Shown: positions 1 to 9,811, numbered from the stretch's first letter. The stretch: 58,501 nucleotides of DNA from Sulfuritalea sp. (GCA_030651305.1 JAUSCI010000017.1:1-58501); one strand, 5' to 3'. Notes: generated by a model not told the origin, from the letters alone. Numbers and translations are program-made.

Positions 1-297
<297 letters not shown>

Positions 298-329
298 GTC
301 AATTACCCCAACAAAAATGCACTAAAAAA

Positions 330-404
<75 letters not shown>

Positions 405-426
405 TGAAACCCTTTGCAACAGAACC

Positions 427-500
<74 letters not shown>

Positions 501-552
501 CCGCCTTACTTGTCCGCTAACCGCCATGTAAAATCTGTTTTCTACTAACCAC

Positions 553-637
<85 letters not shown>

Positions 638-775
638 AGCTGAACCCGTGATTATCTCCAAATTCAACAGCGCAGTCAATGGCTAAGTCATTCCCGGCGG
701 TTCGGCTTGACCTGACAGCAGAGACCGGGGGGCGCGGCGTAGAATCCGGCAACACCCCCAACGACGGAGATCGCC

Positions 776-2176
776 ATGAACGCCCCCACCGACCGACCAC
801 CGTTGCCGCAGGAGCTGGCCATAACGCTCGCCTCCCGCTTCGGCGCGCGCTTCTCCGTCGCCGCAGCGGTTCGACTGCATCACGGCAAGGACGAATCGTC
901 GCACGCGCCAATGCCGCCGGACGCGGTGGTGTTCGCCGAATCCACGGCGGAAATCGCTGAAATCGTCAGTCTGTGTCACCGCTATCGCACTCCGGTCATC
1001 GCTTTTGGTACCGGCACCTCGCTCGAGGGTCATCTACTGGCAGTGCATGGCGGAGTCTGTATCGATTTGTCGGCGCTCAACCAGATCATCGCCGTGCGCC
1101 AGGAGGATCTCGACGCCACGGTGCAATGCGGCGTCACGCGCAAGGCGCTCAACGCGGCCCTGAACGGTACCGGATTGTTCTTCCCGATCGATCCGGGAGC
1201 GGACGCCAGCCTCGGCGGCATGGCCGCGACGCGCGCCTCCGGCACCAACGCCGTGCGCTACGGCACCATGCGCGAGAACGTACTCGGCATGACCGTGGTG
1301 CTGCCCGACGGACGCATACTCAAGACCGGCGGTCGCGCACGCAAATCGGCGGCCGGCTATGACCTGACGCGCCTGATAGTAGGCTCAGAAGGCACACTGG
1401 GCATCATCACCGAACTCACGGTGCGGCTGTATCCGGTTCCCGAGGCGATCTCCAGCGCCGTTTGCGCATTTCCAAGCTTGGCCGCGGCGGTCAAGGCAGT
1501 GATTCAGACCATACAACTCGGCGTCCCGGTGGCGCGCATCGAACTCCTGGACAAACTGGCAATCACCGCCATCAACCGCCACAGCAAGACGACACTACGT
1601 GAGGAGCCGACCTTGTTTTTCGAGTTTCACGGGTCGCCGACCGGGGTCAAGGAACAGGCTGAAACGGTGCAGGAGATCGCCGCCGAGCATGGTGGGCAGG
1701 ATTTCGAGTGGGCGACTCGGCCCGAGGATCGCACCCGTCTGTGGCAGGCGCGCCACGACGCCTATTACGCTGGCATAGGCCTCAAGCCCGGCTGCCGAGC
1801 GCTGACGACCGATGTCTGCGTGCCGATCTCGATGCTGGCCGCCTGCATAGACGAAACCTGTCTGGATCTCCAGGCGAGCGGCCTCATCGCACCGCTGGTG
1901 GGCCACGTCGGCGACGGCAACTTTCATATGGTGCTGCTGGTCGATCCGGACGACGCCGGGGAGCTCGCCCGCGCCAAGGACTTCGCCTCGCGTCTGGCGC
2001 AGCGCGCAATCCGTATGGACGGCACCTGCACCGGCGAGCATGGCGTCGGCATCGGCAAGCAGGGCTATATGACGCTGGAGCATGGCGAGGTGGCCATCGA
2101 CTTGATGCGGGCATTAAAACGCGCCATCGATCCCGACAACATCCTGAATCCGGGTAAGATTCTGCCGCCACCCTGA
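776..2176 (+). CDS. FAD-linked 2-hydroxyacid dehydrogenase (GlcD / D-lactate dehydrogenase family)
   Basis: A 466-residue flavoprotein of the vanillyl-alcohol-oxidase fold. An FAD-binding PCMH domain fills about residues 35-215 (FGTGTSLEGH, IDPGADASLGGMAATRASGTNAVRYGTM, VGSEGTLGIITE). A C-terminal oxidase domain ends with the conserved GHVGDGNFHMVLLVD and CTGEHGVGIGKQGYM. Family members oxidise D-lactate, glycolate or other 2-hydroxy acids to 2-oxo acids and pass electrons to quinone or cytochrome. The start is supported by GGAG upstream of ATG 776. It lies 75 nt before an indolepyruvate oxidoreductase on the same strand, so I infer that it may make an aryl-2-oxo acid for that enzyme. The exact substrate cannot be read from sequence. 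Confidence 0.88.
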   Translation: MNAPTDRPPLPQELAITLASRFGARFSVAAAVRLHHGKDESSHAPMPPDAVVFAESTAEIAEIVSLCHRYRTPVIAFGTGTSLEGHLLAVHGGVCIDLSALNQIIAVRQEDLDATVQCGVTRKALNAALNGTGLFFPIDPGADASLGGMAATRASGTNAVRYGTMRENVLGMTVVLPDGRILKTGGRARKSAAGYDLTRLIVGSEGTLGIITELTVRLYPVPEAISSAVCAFPSLAAAVKAVIQTIQLGVPVARIELLDKLAITAINRHSKTTLREEPTLFFEFHGSPTGVKEQAETVQEIAAEHGGQDFEWATRPEDRTRLWQARHDAYYAGIGLKPGCRALTTDVCVPISMLAACIDETCLDLQASGLIAPLVGHVGDGNFHMVLLVDPDDAGELARAKDFASRLAQRAIRMDGTCTGEHGVGIGKQGYMTLEHGEVAIDLMRALKRAIDPDNILNPGKILPPP

Positions 2177-2251
2177 CCCGGGGAGGCAAGGCTCGATGCC
2201 AGACCCACAAGGTCGCAGCATCTCCGAGGTCCACAAAATTCAGGAGCAGCC

Positions 2252-5200
2252 ATGAACGCGCCACTGCGCAACATCACCCTTGAGGACAAATACGCCCTCG
2301 CCTCAGGCCGGGTGTTTCTTACCGGCACCCAGGCCCTTGTTCGTTTGCTGCTGCTGCAACGACAGCGCGACGCGCTGGCCGGACTGAATACTGCCGGCTA
2401 TGTGTCCGGCTACCGCGGCTCGCCCTTGGGCGGACTCGATCAGGCCTTGTGGAAAGCCAAGCAGCATCTCGGCCAGAACCAGATCGTGTTCCAACCCGGC
2501 GTCAATGAAGACCTGGCGGCCACGGCCCTATGGGGTACGCAGCAAGTCAACCTGTCGCCCGGCGCCAAGCATGACGGCGTATTCGGCATGTGGTACGGCA
2601 AGGGGCCGGGAGTGGATCGCTGCGGCGACGTCTTCAAGCACGCCAATTCCGCCGGCACATGGAAGCACGGCGGCGTGCTGGCCGTGGCCGGCGACGATCA
2701 CGCGGCGCGCTCATCCACGGTAGCGCATCAGTCGGAACACGCACTGAAGGCGGCGATGATGCCGGTGCTGGTGCCGGCCGGCGTGCAGGACTATCTCGAC
2801 CTCGGCCTGCATGGCTGGGCCATGAGCCGCTATTCCGGTTGCTGGGTCGGCTTCAAGGCGGTTGCCGATACAGTGGAATCCTCAGCCTCGGTGGATATTT
2901 CGCCGGACCGGGTGCGCATCGTGCTGCCCGACGATTACGCCTTGCCCGCCGGCGGCCTCAACATCCGCTGGCCCGATGACCGCCTGCTGCAGGAAGCCCG
3001 CCTGCTTGACCACAAGCTGTATGCCGCGCTGGCCTACTGCCGCGCCAACCGGCTCAATCAGGTCGTCATCGATGCGCCCAATCCACGCTTGGGTATCATC
3101 ACCACAGGCAAGTCCTACCTCGACGTGCGCCAGGCTTTCGATGACCTCGGCATCGACGACGCGCTGGCCGCCGAAATCGGCATCCGGCTCTACAAGATCG
3201 GCATGGTCTGGCCGCTTGAATCGGATGGCGTGCGCCGCTTTGCCGAAGGACTGGAAGAGATTCTGGTCGTCGAAGAAAAGCGCCAGCTGATCGAATACCA
3301 GCTCAAGGAAGAACTCTACAACTGGCGCGAGGACGTGCGTCCGCGCGTGATCGGCAAGTTCGACGAGAAGGGCGAATGGGCGCTGCCCAACGGCCGCTGG
3401 CTGCTGCCCGCCTCCGGCGAACTCTCTCCGGCGCAGATCGCCCGCGTGATCGCCGACCGCATCGGCCGCCATTTCACCTCAACGCGCATTCGCGACCGCC
3501 TGGCGGTCATTGAAGCGAAGGAGCGCTCCGCTGCGCCGGTGATTCCGATTGCGCGGACCCCCTACTTCTGCCCCGGCTGCCCGCACAATACCTCGACCTG
3601 CGTGCCGGAAGGCTCGCGCGCCCTGGCCGGCATCGGTTGCCATTTCATGGTGCTGTGGATGAACCGCGCCACCGCGACCTATTCCCACATGGGCGGCGAA
3701 GGCGCGGCCTGGATGGGACAGGCGCCGTTCACCGAACAACGCCATGTCTTCGTCAATCTCGGCGACGGCACCTACTTTCATTCCGGCTCGCTGGCGATTC
3801 GCGCCGCCATTGCCTCGGGCGTCAATGCCACCTACAAGATTCTCTACAACGACGCCGTGGCCATGACCGGCGGTCAGCCCCACGACGGCAACCTGACGGT
3901 GCCGCATATCGTCGCGCAACTGCATGCCGAAGGCGTCGGCCATGTCGTCGTCGTCACCGACGGCACGCCGCGCGCTTACGGCCATCCCGATCTGCCGCAC
4001 GGCGTACCGATCCGGCATCGCGATGAGCTGGATGCGATCCAGCGCGAGATGCGCGAATGCCCCGGCGTCTCGGCCATCATCTACGATCAGACCTGCGCCG
4101 CGGAAAAGCGCCGCCGCAGGAAGCGCGGCAAGATGATCGATCCGCCGCGTCGCCTGTTCATCAACGAAGCCGTGTGCGAGGGTTGTGGCGATTGCGGGGT
4201 ACAGTCCAACTGCCTCGCCGTGGTGCCGGTGGAAACCGAATTCGGTCGCAAGCGCGCCATCGACCAGTCCGCCTGCAACAAGGACTATTCGTGCGAAAAG
4301 GGTTTTTGCCCCAGCTTCGTTTCAGTACTCGGCGGCAGCGTCAAGAAAGGCCGCGGCCTGGCAGGCGCCGACGCGGGCAGTGATTCATTCGGCGTACCGC
4401 CGGAGCCGACTCTTGACTCGACGGCCAAGGCATACGGCATCCTGATTACCGGCGTCGGCGGCACCGGCGTGGTCACCATCGGCGCCCTGATCGGGATGGC
4501 CGCGCACATCGACGGCAAGGGCGTCACCGTGCTCGACATGACCGGGCTGGCACAAAAAGGCGGCGCGGTGTTTTCCCATGTGCGCATCTGCGATGATCCG
4601 GAAGCCATTCATGCCGTTCGCGTAGCCACTGGCGAAGCCGACGCCGTGATCGGTGGCGATGTCATCGTCACTGCATCGCCCGACGCACTGACGCGCATGC
4701 GGAGCGGCCGCACGCGCGTGGTGGTGAATTGCGCGGAAACCCCGACGGCCGATTTCACGCGCAATCCGGATTGGCAGTTTCCGCTGGCGCGCATGCAGGC
4801 AGTGGTCAGCGAAACGGTCGGCAGCGGCGCCGCCCATTTCGTCGATGCCTCGGACCTCGCCCTGCGCCTGCTCGGGGATTCGATTGCCGGCAACTTGTTC
4901 CTGCTCGGTTACGCCTGGCAGCAGGGGATGGTGCCGGTGTCATGGGCAGCCATCGATCGCGCCATTGAACTCAACGGCACGGCCGTGGCGATGAGTCGCG
5001 CTGCCTTCCTCTGGGGCCGGCGTGCCGCCCACGATCCGGCAGCTGTAGCGGCCTATGCCCGACCGCAGCTCGCCGTCCCGCCAACGCCGACTCTTGACGA
5101 GGTAATTGCCAAACGCGCAGACATTCTGACCGAGTATCAGGATGCGGCCTACGCCACCCGTTATCGTACGCAGGTGGAGCAGATTCGGAAGGCGGAAGCC

Positions 5201-5719
5201 GCCATCAATTCATCGCAACTCACAGAAGCCGTAGCGCACAATCTGTTCAAGCTGATGGCGATCAAGGACGAATACGAAGTGGCGCGGCTGTATGCCGAAA
5301 CCGATTTTCTGCAGAAGATCCGCGAGCGTTTCGACGGCGACTACACGCTGAAATTTCATCTGGCGCCGCCGCTGCTGGCCCGCCCCGATCCGACGACCGG
5401 GAAGATAAGGAAGATGGCCTTCGGCCCCTGGATGCTGACCGCGTTCAGATGGCTGGCGAAGGCGCGCCGCTATCGCGGCTCGCGCTGGGATGTTTTCGGC
5501 CGCAGCGACGAGCGGCGACTGGAGCTGACTTTACTGACGGACTATGAAGCCGATCTCGCCGCGCTGCCGGCGAAGCTGCAGCGGACCACGCTGGGCGACG
5601 CCATTGCACTGGCCAAACTGCCGGAGAGGATTCGCGGCTTCGGCCATGTCAAGCGACGCAGCATGGATTCCGCAGTTCCGGAACGCGAGGCATTGCGCGT
5701 CCGGCTCGGGTTGGCCTGA
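2252..5719 (+). CDS. Indolepyruvate:ferredoxin oxidoreductase, fused alpha/gamma form
   Basis: An 1155-residue protein that converts arylpyruvates to arylacetyl-CoA plus CO2 with reduced ferredoxin. In order there is an N-terminal TPP/pyrimidine-type domain, the cysteine motif CPGCPHNTSTC near residue 430, a TPP-binding GDGTYFHSG near 505, and an iron-sulfur segment near 640-690 (CEGCGDCGVQSNC, then CNKDYSCEKGFCPSF). A gamma domain begins about residue 730 (GVGGTGVVTIGALIGMAA, GLAQKGGAVFSHVRI), and a long C-terminal extension ends in RIRGFGHVKRRS. This single-chain architecture of about 1150 residues is typical of proteobacterial aerobic or denitrifying versions, in contrast to separate IorA and IorB in archaea. 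It probably takes part in phenylalanine, tyrosine or tryptophan catabolism. Confidence 0.93.
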   Translation: MNAPLRNITLEDKYALASGRVFLTGTQALVRLLLLQRQRDALAGLNTAGYVSGYRGSPLGGLDQALWKAKQHLGQNQIVFQPGVNEDLAATALWGTQQVNLSPGAKHDGVFGMWYGKGPGVDRCGDVFKHANSAGTWKHGGVLAVAGDDHAARSSTVAHQSEHALKAAMMPVLVPAGVQDYLDLGLHGWAMSRYSGCWVGFKAVADTVESSASVDISPDRVRIVLPDDYALPAGGLNIRWPDDRLLQEARLLDHKLYAALAYCRANRLNQVVIDAPNPRLGIITTGKSYLDVRQAFDDLGIDDALAAEIGIRLYKIGMVWPLESDGVRRFAEGLEEILVVEEKRQLIEYQLKEELYNWREDVRPRVIGKFDEKGEWALPNGRWLLPASGELSPAQIARVIADRIGRHFTSTRIRDRLAVIEAKERSAAPVIPIARTPYFCPGCPHNTSTCVPEGSRALAGIGCHFMVLWMNRATATYSHMGGEGAAWMGQAPFTEQRHVFVNLGDGTYFHSGSLAIRAAIASGVNATYKILYNDAVAMTGGQPHDGNLTVPHIVAQLHAEGVGHVVVVTDGTPRAYGHPDLPHGVPIRHRDELDAIQREMRECPGVSAIIYDQTCAAEKRRRRKRGKMIDPPRRLFINEAVCEGCGDCGVQSNCLAVVPVETEFGRKRAIDQSACNKDYSCEKGFCPSFVSVLGGSVKKGRGLAGADAGSDSFGVPPEPTLDSTAKAYGILITGVGGTGVVTIGALIGMAAHIDGKGVTVLDMTGLAQKGGAVFSHVRICDDPEAIHAVRVATGEADAVIGGDVIVTASPDALTRMRSGRTRVVVNCAETPTADFTRNPDWQFPLARMQAVVSETVGSGAAHFVDASDLALRLLGDSIAGNLFLLGYAWQQGMVPVSWAAIDRAIELNGTAVAMSRAAFLWGRRAAHDPAAVAAYARPQLAVPPTPTLDEVIAKRADILTEYQDAAYATRYRTQVEQIRKAEAAINSSQLTEAVAHNLFKLMAIKDEYEVARLYAETDFLQKIRERFDGDYTLKFHLAPPLLARPDPTTGKIRKMAFGPWMLTAFRWLAKARRYRGSRWDVFGRSDERRLELTLLTDYEADLAALPAKLQRTTLGDAIALAKLPERIRGFGHVKRRSMDSAVPEREALRVRLGLA

Positions 5720-5799
5720 ACCTGCGTCCGCCGCTGCGGCAACGTGGCGCGCAAGACGGCACAGCGGTAAGATGATCCATTATTCAGGGAGCAATCGCC

Positions 5800-6204
5800 A
5801 TGAGCACGACACCGTCTGATCCTATGGAATTCCTCAAATCCCTTTGGGGTAATACCGGAATGCCCCTCCCCGGTCTGGTCTCGCCGACACTGGACACCAA
5901 CGAACTGGACAAGCGCATTGCCGATCTCAAGGCGGTCGAAGGCTGGCTCAAGACCAATCTTGGCATGCTGCAGATGACCATCCAGGGGCTGGAGATACAG
6001 CGCGCGACACTGTCTGCGCTGCAAGCCATCAGCCAGTCGGCGGGCAGTTCCGACGCCAACGCCAATCCCTTCGCCAACCCGGCGCTGTGGCCGTGGAATT
6101 TCATGCAGGGCGCCGAAAAGAACGCTACGGCTGCCGCTGACGCCGCAGGCACTCCCGCGACGCCTGATCAAAAACCGCCGAAACCCGGCGGCAAAACCAA
6201 GTAG
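5800..6204 (+). CDS. phaM: PhaM-like polyhydroxyalkanoate granule regulatory protein
   Basis: A 134-residue protein starting MSTTPSDPMEFLKSLWG. A helical core (LDKRIADLKAVEGWLKTNLG, then MLQMTIQGLEIQRATLSAL) is followed by FANPALWPWNFMQG and a C-terminal Ala/Pro/Lys-rich tail (TPDQKPPKPGGKTK). This matches the layout of PhaM, which links PHA synthase and granules to DNA and activates PhaC in Cupriavidus. GGGAG precedes the ATG. No phaC or phaP is nearby, so the assignment rests on sequence pattern alone. Confidence 0.72.
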   Translation: MSTTPSDPMEFLKSLWGNTGMPLPGLVSPTLDTNELDKRIADLKAVEGWLKTNLGMLQMTIQGLEIQRATLSALQAISQSAGSSDANANPFANPALWPWNFMQGAEKNATAAADAAGTPATPDQKPPKPGGKTK

Positions 6205-6221
6205 CACTGCGCGGCGCGGCG

Positions 6222-7127
6222 TCAGCGCAAGGTCAGCCACAAGGGCAGGCTCAACATGCCGAGCAGGGTGCTGGCCGAAATCAGCCAAGCCACGCGCGCA
6301 CCGTCGCCGCCCATGCGCTGGGCGAGAATGTAGGCCGAACTCGACGTCGGCAGGGCAGCGAAGATCAGCGCAACGTCGGCGTGAATGCCGGTCAGACCGA
6401 ACCAGCGGATCAGGAGCAAGGCCATTGCCGGCACAGCGAGCAGTTTGACGGCCAGCAGGTAACCGGCAGCAGCGTGTGTCGCCGCACCGCCGGCGCCGAC
6501 TATCCGCAAGCCGGCACCGACTGCCAGCAAGCCTAAAGCAATCGCCGCCTCCGCCAAGCGCCCAAGAAATTGCAGTAACACACCAGGAGGTTCAAACCCC
6601 GCCAGATTTGCCGCAACACCGGCCAGTGTCGCCAGGATCAGGGGATTTCTGGCCAACTCGCGCCAGACACCGGTCTCACCATGACGCGCCAGCATCCATA
6701 CCGCCGCCGTGTTCGCCTGCGGCACCATGAGGCCGACCACTATCCCCATGGCGGCGATGCCGGGCACGCCATAGAGGGTTCCCGCGACGGCCAGACCGAT
6801 GTAGGAATTGAAGCGAAAGGCGCATTGGTACTGCGAGGCAAAGGAAATCGGAGAAATCGGCCAACGCCGCGCAACGAGCCCCAGCAGCATCCCGGTCCAC
6901 ATCGCCCCGGCGGCCACTCCGATCATCGGCGCCGCGGTCGACCAGTCGATGCGCGTCTTCACCAGTCCGCTGAACAGCAGGGCCGGAAACAGGACGTAGT
7001 AGACCAGCTTCTCCAGCCCCGTCCAGAAATGGTCGCCCAGATGCAACAGCCGGCGCAAGCTGGCGCCGAGGAGGATCAGGGCAAAGTCGGGAAGGAGGGC
7101 AAGGACGACGGCGAATTCGACATGCAT
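6222..7127 (-). CDS. AEC-family (auxin efflux carrier-type) transporter
   Basis: A 301-residue hydrophobic protein with about ten predicted membrane segments. The N-terminal repeat contains PDFALILLGASLRR and LEKLVYYVLFPALLFSGLVKTRI. The central motif FRFNSYIGLAVAGTLYG and the C-terminal PTSSSAYILAQRMGGD are typical of the AEC/MdcF/YfdV family, which moves small organic acids. It is the last gene of the minus-strand catabolic cluster, 20 nt after the CoA-transferase, so an organic-acid substrate of that pathway is plausible but unproven. Confidence 0.85.
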   Translation of the reverse strand: MHVEFAVVLALLPDFALILLGASLRRLLHLGDHFWTGLEKLVYYVLFPALLFSGLVKTRIDWSTAAPMIGVAAGAMWTGMLLGLVARRWPISPISFASQYQCAFRFNSYIGLAVAGTLYGVPGIAAMGIVVGLMVPQANTAAVWMLARHGETGVWRELARNPLILATLAGVAANLAGFEPPGVLLQFLGRLAEAAIALGLLAVGAGLRIVGAGGAATHAAAGYLLAVKLLAVPAMALLLIRWFGLTGIHADVALIFAALPTSSSAYILAQRMGGDGARVAWLISASTLLGMLSLPLWLTLR

Positions 7128-7147
7128 GGTCCGCCCAGATTACCTTC

Positions 7148-8362
7148 TTAGATTACCTTTGCCGCGCGCAAGGCGGCAATTTCTGTTTCCGCAAAGCCCG
7201 CCGCCGCAAGCACCGCATCGCTGTCGGCACCTGAGGCCGGCGCCGGTGTGGCGCTTGCCCAGGGCCAGGCGGAAAGCTTGAAGGGTGGCGCGTATTGTTT
7301 GCTACCTCCGATCTCGACCACCATTTCGCGGGCGACGATTTGCGGGTGATTCATCACCTCGTCCATGCGCAGAACCGGCGTGACGCAGCAGTCCGCTGCG
7401 GCAAAGACGGGTTGCCAATGACTCAGTGGCCGGGAGCCGATCAATGCCGCCAATTCGCTCTTCACGCGTTGGCCTTCGCTCCCGGTGGCCAGGCCGAAGG
7501 GAGCCAGATCGGGACGCTTGATCGCTTCGCACAGCGCCTGCCAGAACTTGGGTTCCAGGGCACCGACGGCAAGATAGCGGTCATCTGCCGTGCGATACAC
7601 GGCATAGCAGGGGACGCCGCCCGTGAGCAGATCGGCGCCGCGCGGCGCCGGTTGCCCAGCCACCAGCGTGGTTACCAGCGGAAAGATGGTATGGGCCAGT
7701 ACGGCATCGGTCATAGCGACGTCCACATAACTGCCCTGCCCAGTCGCCTTGGCACCGATCACCGCCGCAAGAACACCTAGCAACGGAGTAAGCGCTCCCC
7801 CAAGCAGATCGCCGATCTGCAGATTCGGGATCGCCGGCGCACCGCTGCTGATGCCATCGTGGGTGCCAATCTGGTCCAGCAGCCCCGCAGTCGCCAGGTA
7901 GTTGACGTCGTGGCCGGCGAGTTCCGCCCAGGGCCCGGTCTGCCCGTAGCCGGTGATGGCGCAATAGACGATGCGTGGATTGATCGCCTGTACCGTTGGG
8001 TAACCGATACCCAGTTTGTCCACCACACCGGGACGGAAGCTTTCGAAAATCACGTCGGCATCTTTGGCCAGGCGCAGGAAGACCTCGACGCCCGCCGCCT
8101 GCTTCAAGTCCAGGCGCAGGCTTTTCTTGTTGCGATTGACCATGCGAAAGAACAGGCTGTCGCCGCGTTTGCCGCCTGCCGTTCGTTCGCCGGGACCCAT
8201 TGCACGGGCATAGTCGCCGGCACCGGTATCCTCGATCTTGATCACCTCGGCGCCAAGATCGGCCAGATGCATGGTCGCCACCGGTCCCGGCAACAGCCGG
8301 GTGAGATCAAGAACGCGCAGACCGGCAAGAGGTCCCGCGCCCTTATTCCGTTTCTGGATCAT
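7148..8362 (-). CDS. CaiB/BaiF (class III) CoA-transferase, alpha-methylacyl-CoA racemase-like
   Basis: A 404-residue enzyme from ATG 8362. The family signature is complete: GLRVLDLTRLLPGPVATMHLADLGAEVIKIED at about residues 12-45, NRNKKSLRLDLK, DVIFESFRPGVVDKLGIGY, then GYGQTGPWAELAGHDVNYLATAGLL with the conserved catalytic-type Asp in GHD. Members move CoA between acyl groups or racemise 2-methylacyl-CoA. An upstream TTG at 8407 would add 15 residues, but MIQKRNKGAGPLAGLRV looks like the normal family start. Neither start has a good Shine-Dalgarno sequence. The ATG lies inside one arm of a 25-nt inverted repeat (8345-8447), so its translation may depend on structure. Confidence 0.88.
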   Translation of the reverse strand: MIQKRNKGAGPLAGLRVLDLTRLLPGPVATMHLADLGAEVIKIEDTGAGDYARAMGPGERTAGGKRGDSLFFRMVNRNKKSLRLDLKQAAGVEVFLRLAKDADVIFESFRPGVVDKLGIGYPTVQAINPRIVYCAITGYGQTGPWAELAGHDVNYLATAGLLDQIGTHDGISSGAPAIPNLQIGDLLGGALTPLLGVLAAVIGAKATGQGSYVDVAMTDAVLAHTIFPLVTTLVAGQPAPRGADLLTGGVPCYAVYRTADDRYLAVGALEPKFWQALCEAIKRPDLAPFGLATGSEGQRVKSELAALIGSRPLSHWQPVFAAADCCVTPVLRMDEVMNHPQIVAREMVVEIGGSKQYAPPFKLSAWPWASATPAPASGADSDAVLAAAGFAETEIAALRAAKVI

Positions 8363-8447
8363 TTGTGACGCGAAGACGAGCCGCAGACAGTGCGAATAGC
8401 ACGGCAAGGTGACGTCGACAAAGTCACGGATGATCCAGAAACGGAAT
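8345..8447. repeat. 25-nt inverted repeat bridging a stop codon and the next start codon
   Basis: The arm at 8345-8369 and the arm at 8423-8447 are reverse complements with two adjacent mismatches: 18 perfect pairs (ATTCCGTTTCTGGATCAT with its complement), a 2-nt mismatch, then GTGAC/GTCAC. The loop is 53 nt. On the minus-strand transcript, the first arm begins at the last base of the PaaK-like stop codon and the second contains the CoA-transferase ATG. The RNA hairpin would therefore sequester that start. Confidence 0.85.
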
Positions 8448-9685
8448 CAGTCATACTTGCGCGCGTCTTCGATTACCTTGCCGTCATTGGGCAGGCTGCC
8501 AACCGCCACCAGCCTGACTTCGGCGCGCAGTTTGGTGGTATCGCGAACGCTGCCGGCGATATTTCCCGACAAATTTTCGCCGTGGCCGGGGCTGACTTCG
8601 CAGGTCAAGGTCATCAGGTCCGTACTGTCCGGATTCGTTACCACCAGTCTCGCTCTGGCGATCTCGGGATGGCGCTTGACCACCGCCGCGACCTGTTCCG
8701 GATGGACGAACATGCCCTTGATCTTGGTGGTCTGATCGGCACGTCCCATCCAGCCCTTGATGCGCAGATTGGTACGACCGCAGGGCGAAACGCCGGGCAG
8801 GAAAGCCGAAAGATCGCCAGTGCCAAAACGAATCAGCGGGTAATCGACATTGAAGGTGGTCACCACCACTTCCCCGACTTCGCCATCATCCACCGGATCG
8901 CCGGTGCCGGGACGCACGATCTCGACCAGCACACCTTCGTCGATCACCAGACCTTCGCGCGCCTCGGTTTCGTAGGCGATTACTCCCAGTTCGGCCGTAG
9001 CATAGGCTTGGTATCCGGCAATTCCGCGCGCCAGCAAGGCGTCCCGCACGGGTGGCAAGAACGCCTCGCCGGAAACCATCGCCTTGGTCAGGCTTGGCAG
9101 TTCAATGCCAATTTCATCAGCCTTTTGCAGCAGGATGCGCAAAAAGGACGGTGTGCCGACATAACCGTTGGGCCGCAGATCGGCCATCGCTTCCACCTGC
9201 TGCTCGGTCTGGCCAACCCCCCCTGGAAATACGGTACAACCCAAGGCCTGCACGCCCGCTTCGATGATCCAGGCGCCGGGGGTCATATGGTAGGAAAAAC
9301 TGTTATGCACCAGGTCGCCGGCGCGAAAGCCTGCCGCGTACAGGGCGCGTGCAGTTCGCCAGTAATCCGTGCTGCGCCCTTCCGGTTCGTAGATCGGCCC
9401 GGGGGAAGAAAACACGCGCCCGAGCCTGCCCCAGTGCGACGCCGCCAGTCCGCCGAACGGCCGCTGGATTTTCTGCAGTTCGATCAGGTCGCTCTTGCGC
9501 ACCACGGGCAGAGCCGCCAGGGCCGCAGTCGACCTGATCGCCGCTGCATCGACCTGCTTCAGTGATTCCGCGAAGTACGCCGTATTGGTCTTGGCGTGCG
9601 CAATCTGCTGCGGCAGGCGTATCGCCAGAGCCGACTCTCGTTCGTCCGAGGAACGGGTTTCGAGAGCGTCAAAATACTTCGGCAT
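8447..9685 (-). CDS. PaaK-like AMP-forming acyl/aryl-CoA ligase
   Basis: A 412-residue protein of the phenylacetate-CoA ligase family within the adenylate-forming superfamily. Visible features are VFSSPGPIYEPEGRSTDYW in the position of the P-loop (a degenerate SSGTTG-type motif), NSFSYHMTPGAWIIEAG, YATAELGVIAYETEA (the A5-type YGxTE region), RFGTGDLSAFLPG (Asp that binds the ribose) and DQTTKIKGMFVHPEQV near the hinge. The C-terminus ends GKVIEDARKYD and keeps the GK catalytic lysine region. It forms acyl-CoA from an organic acid, ATP and CoA, and the neighbouring CoA-transferase and ABC importer point to an imported acid. Substrate unknown. Confidence 0.85.
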   Translation of the reverse strand: MPKYFDALETRSSDERESALAIRLPQQIAHAKTNTAYFAESLKQVDAAAIRSTAALAALPVVRKSDLIELQKIQRPFGGLAASHWGRLGRVFSSPGPIYEPEGRSTDYWRTARALYAAGFRAGDLVHNSFSYHMTPGAWIIEAGVQALGCTVFPGGVGQTEQQVEAMADLRPNGYVGTPSFLRILLQKADEIGIELPSLTKAMVSGEAFLPPVRDALLARGIAGYQAYATAELGVIAYETEAREGLVIDEGVLVEIVRPGTGDPVDDGEVGEVVVTTFNVDYPLIRFGTGDLSAFLPGVSPCGRTNLRIKGWMGRADQTTKIKGMFVHPEQVAAVVKRHPEIARARLVVTNPDSTDLMTLTCEVSPGHGENLSGNIAGSVRDTTKLRAEVRLVAVGSLPNDGKVIEDARKYD

Positions 9686-9710
9686 GTCACGTTACTCCGA
9701 TGGTTGAAGA

Positions 9711-9809
9711 GGCCGCAAAGCGTGTCGCAGGGCAAGGCGCGAAAGGGCGACGTTTAGCAGCGCTAAACGAGCTCTTGAGCAACGCCGCCATGCGGCGCGA
9801 TCTGCGGCC
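9711..9809. repeat. Compound palindromic intergenic element (two hairpins inside an outer dyad)
   Basis: Between livF and the PaaK-like gene lies a nested dyad. The outer arms are GGCCGC (9711-9716) and GCGGCC (9804-9809). An inner hairpin CGTTTAGC-AGC-GCTAAACG spans 9751-9769, and a second, CGCCGC-CAT-GCGGCG, spans 9783-9797. No uridine run follows on either side, so it is not a typical intrinsic terminator. It resembles REP/BIME-type intergenic repeats or an mRNA-stabilising structure inside the operon. Confidence 0.6.
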
Positions 9810-9811
9810 GA

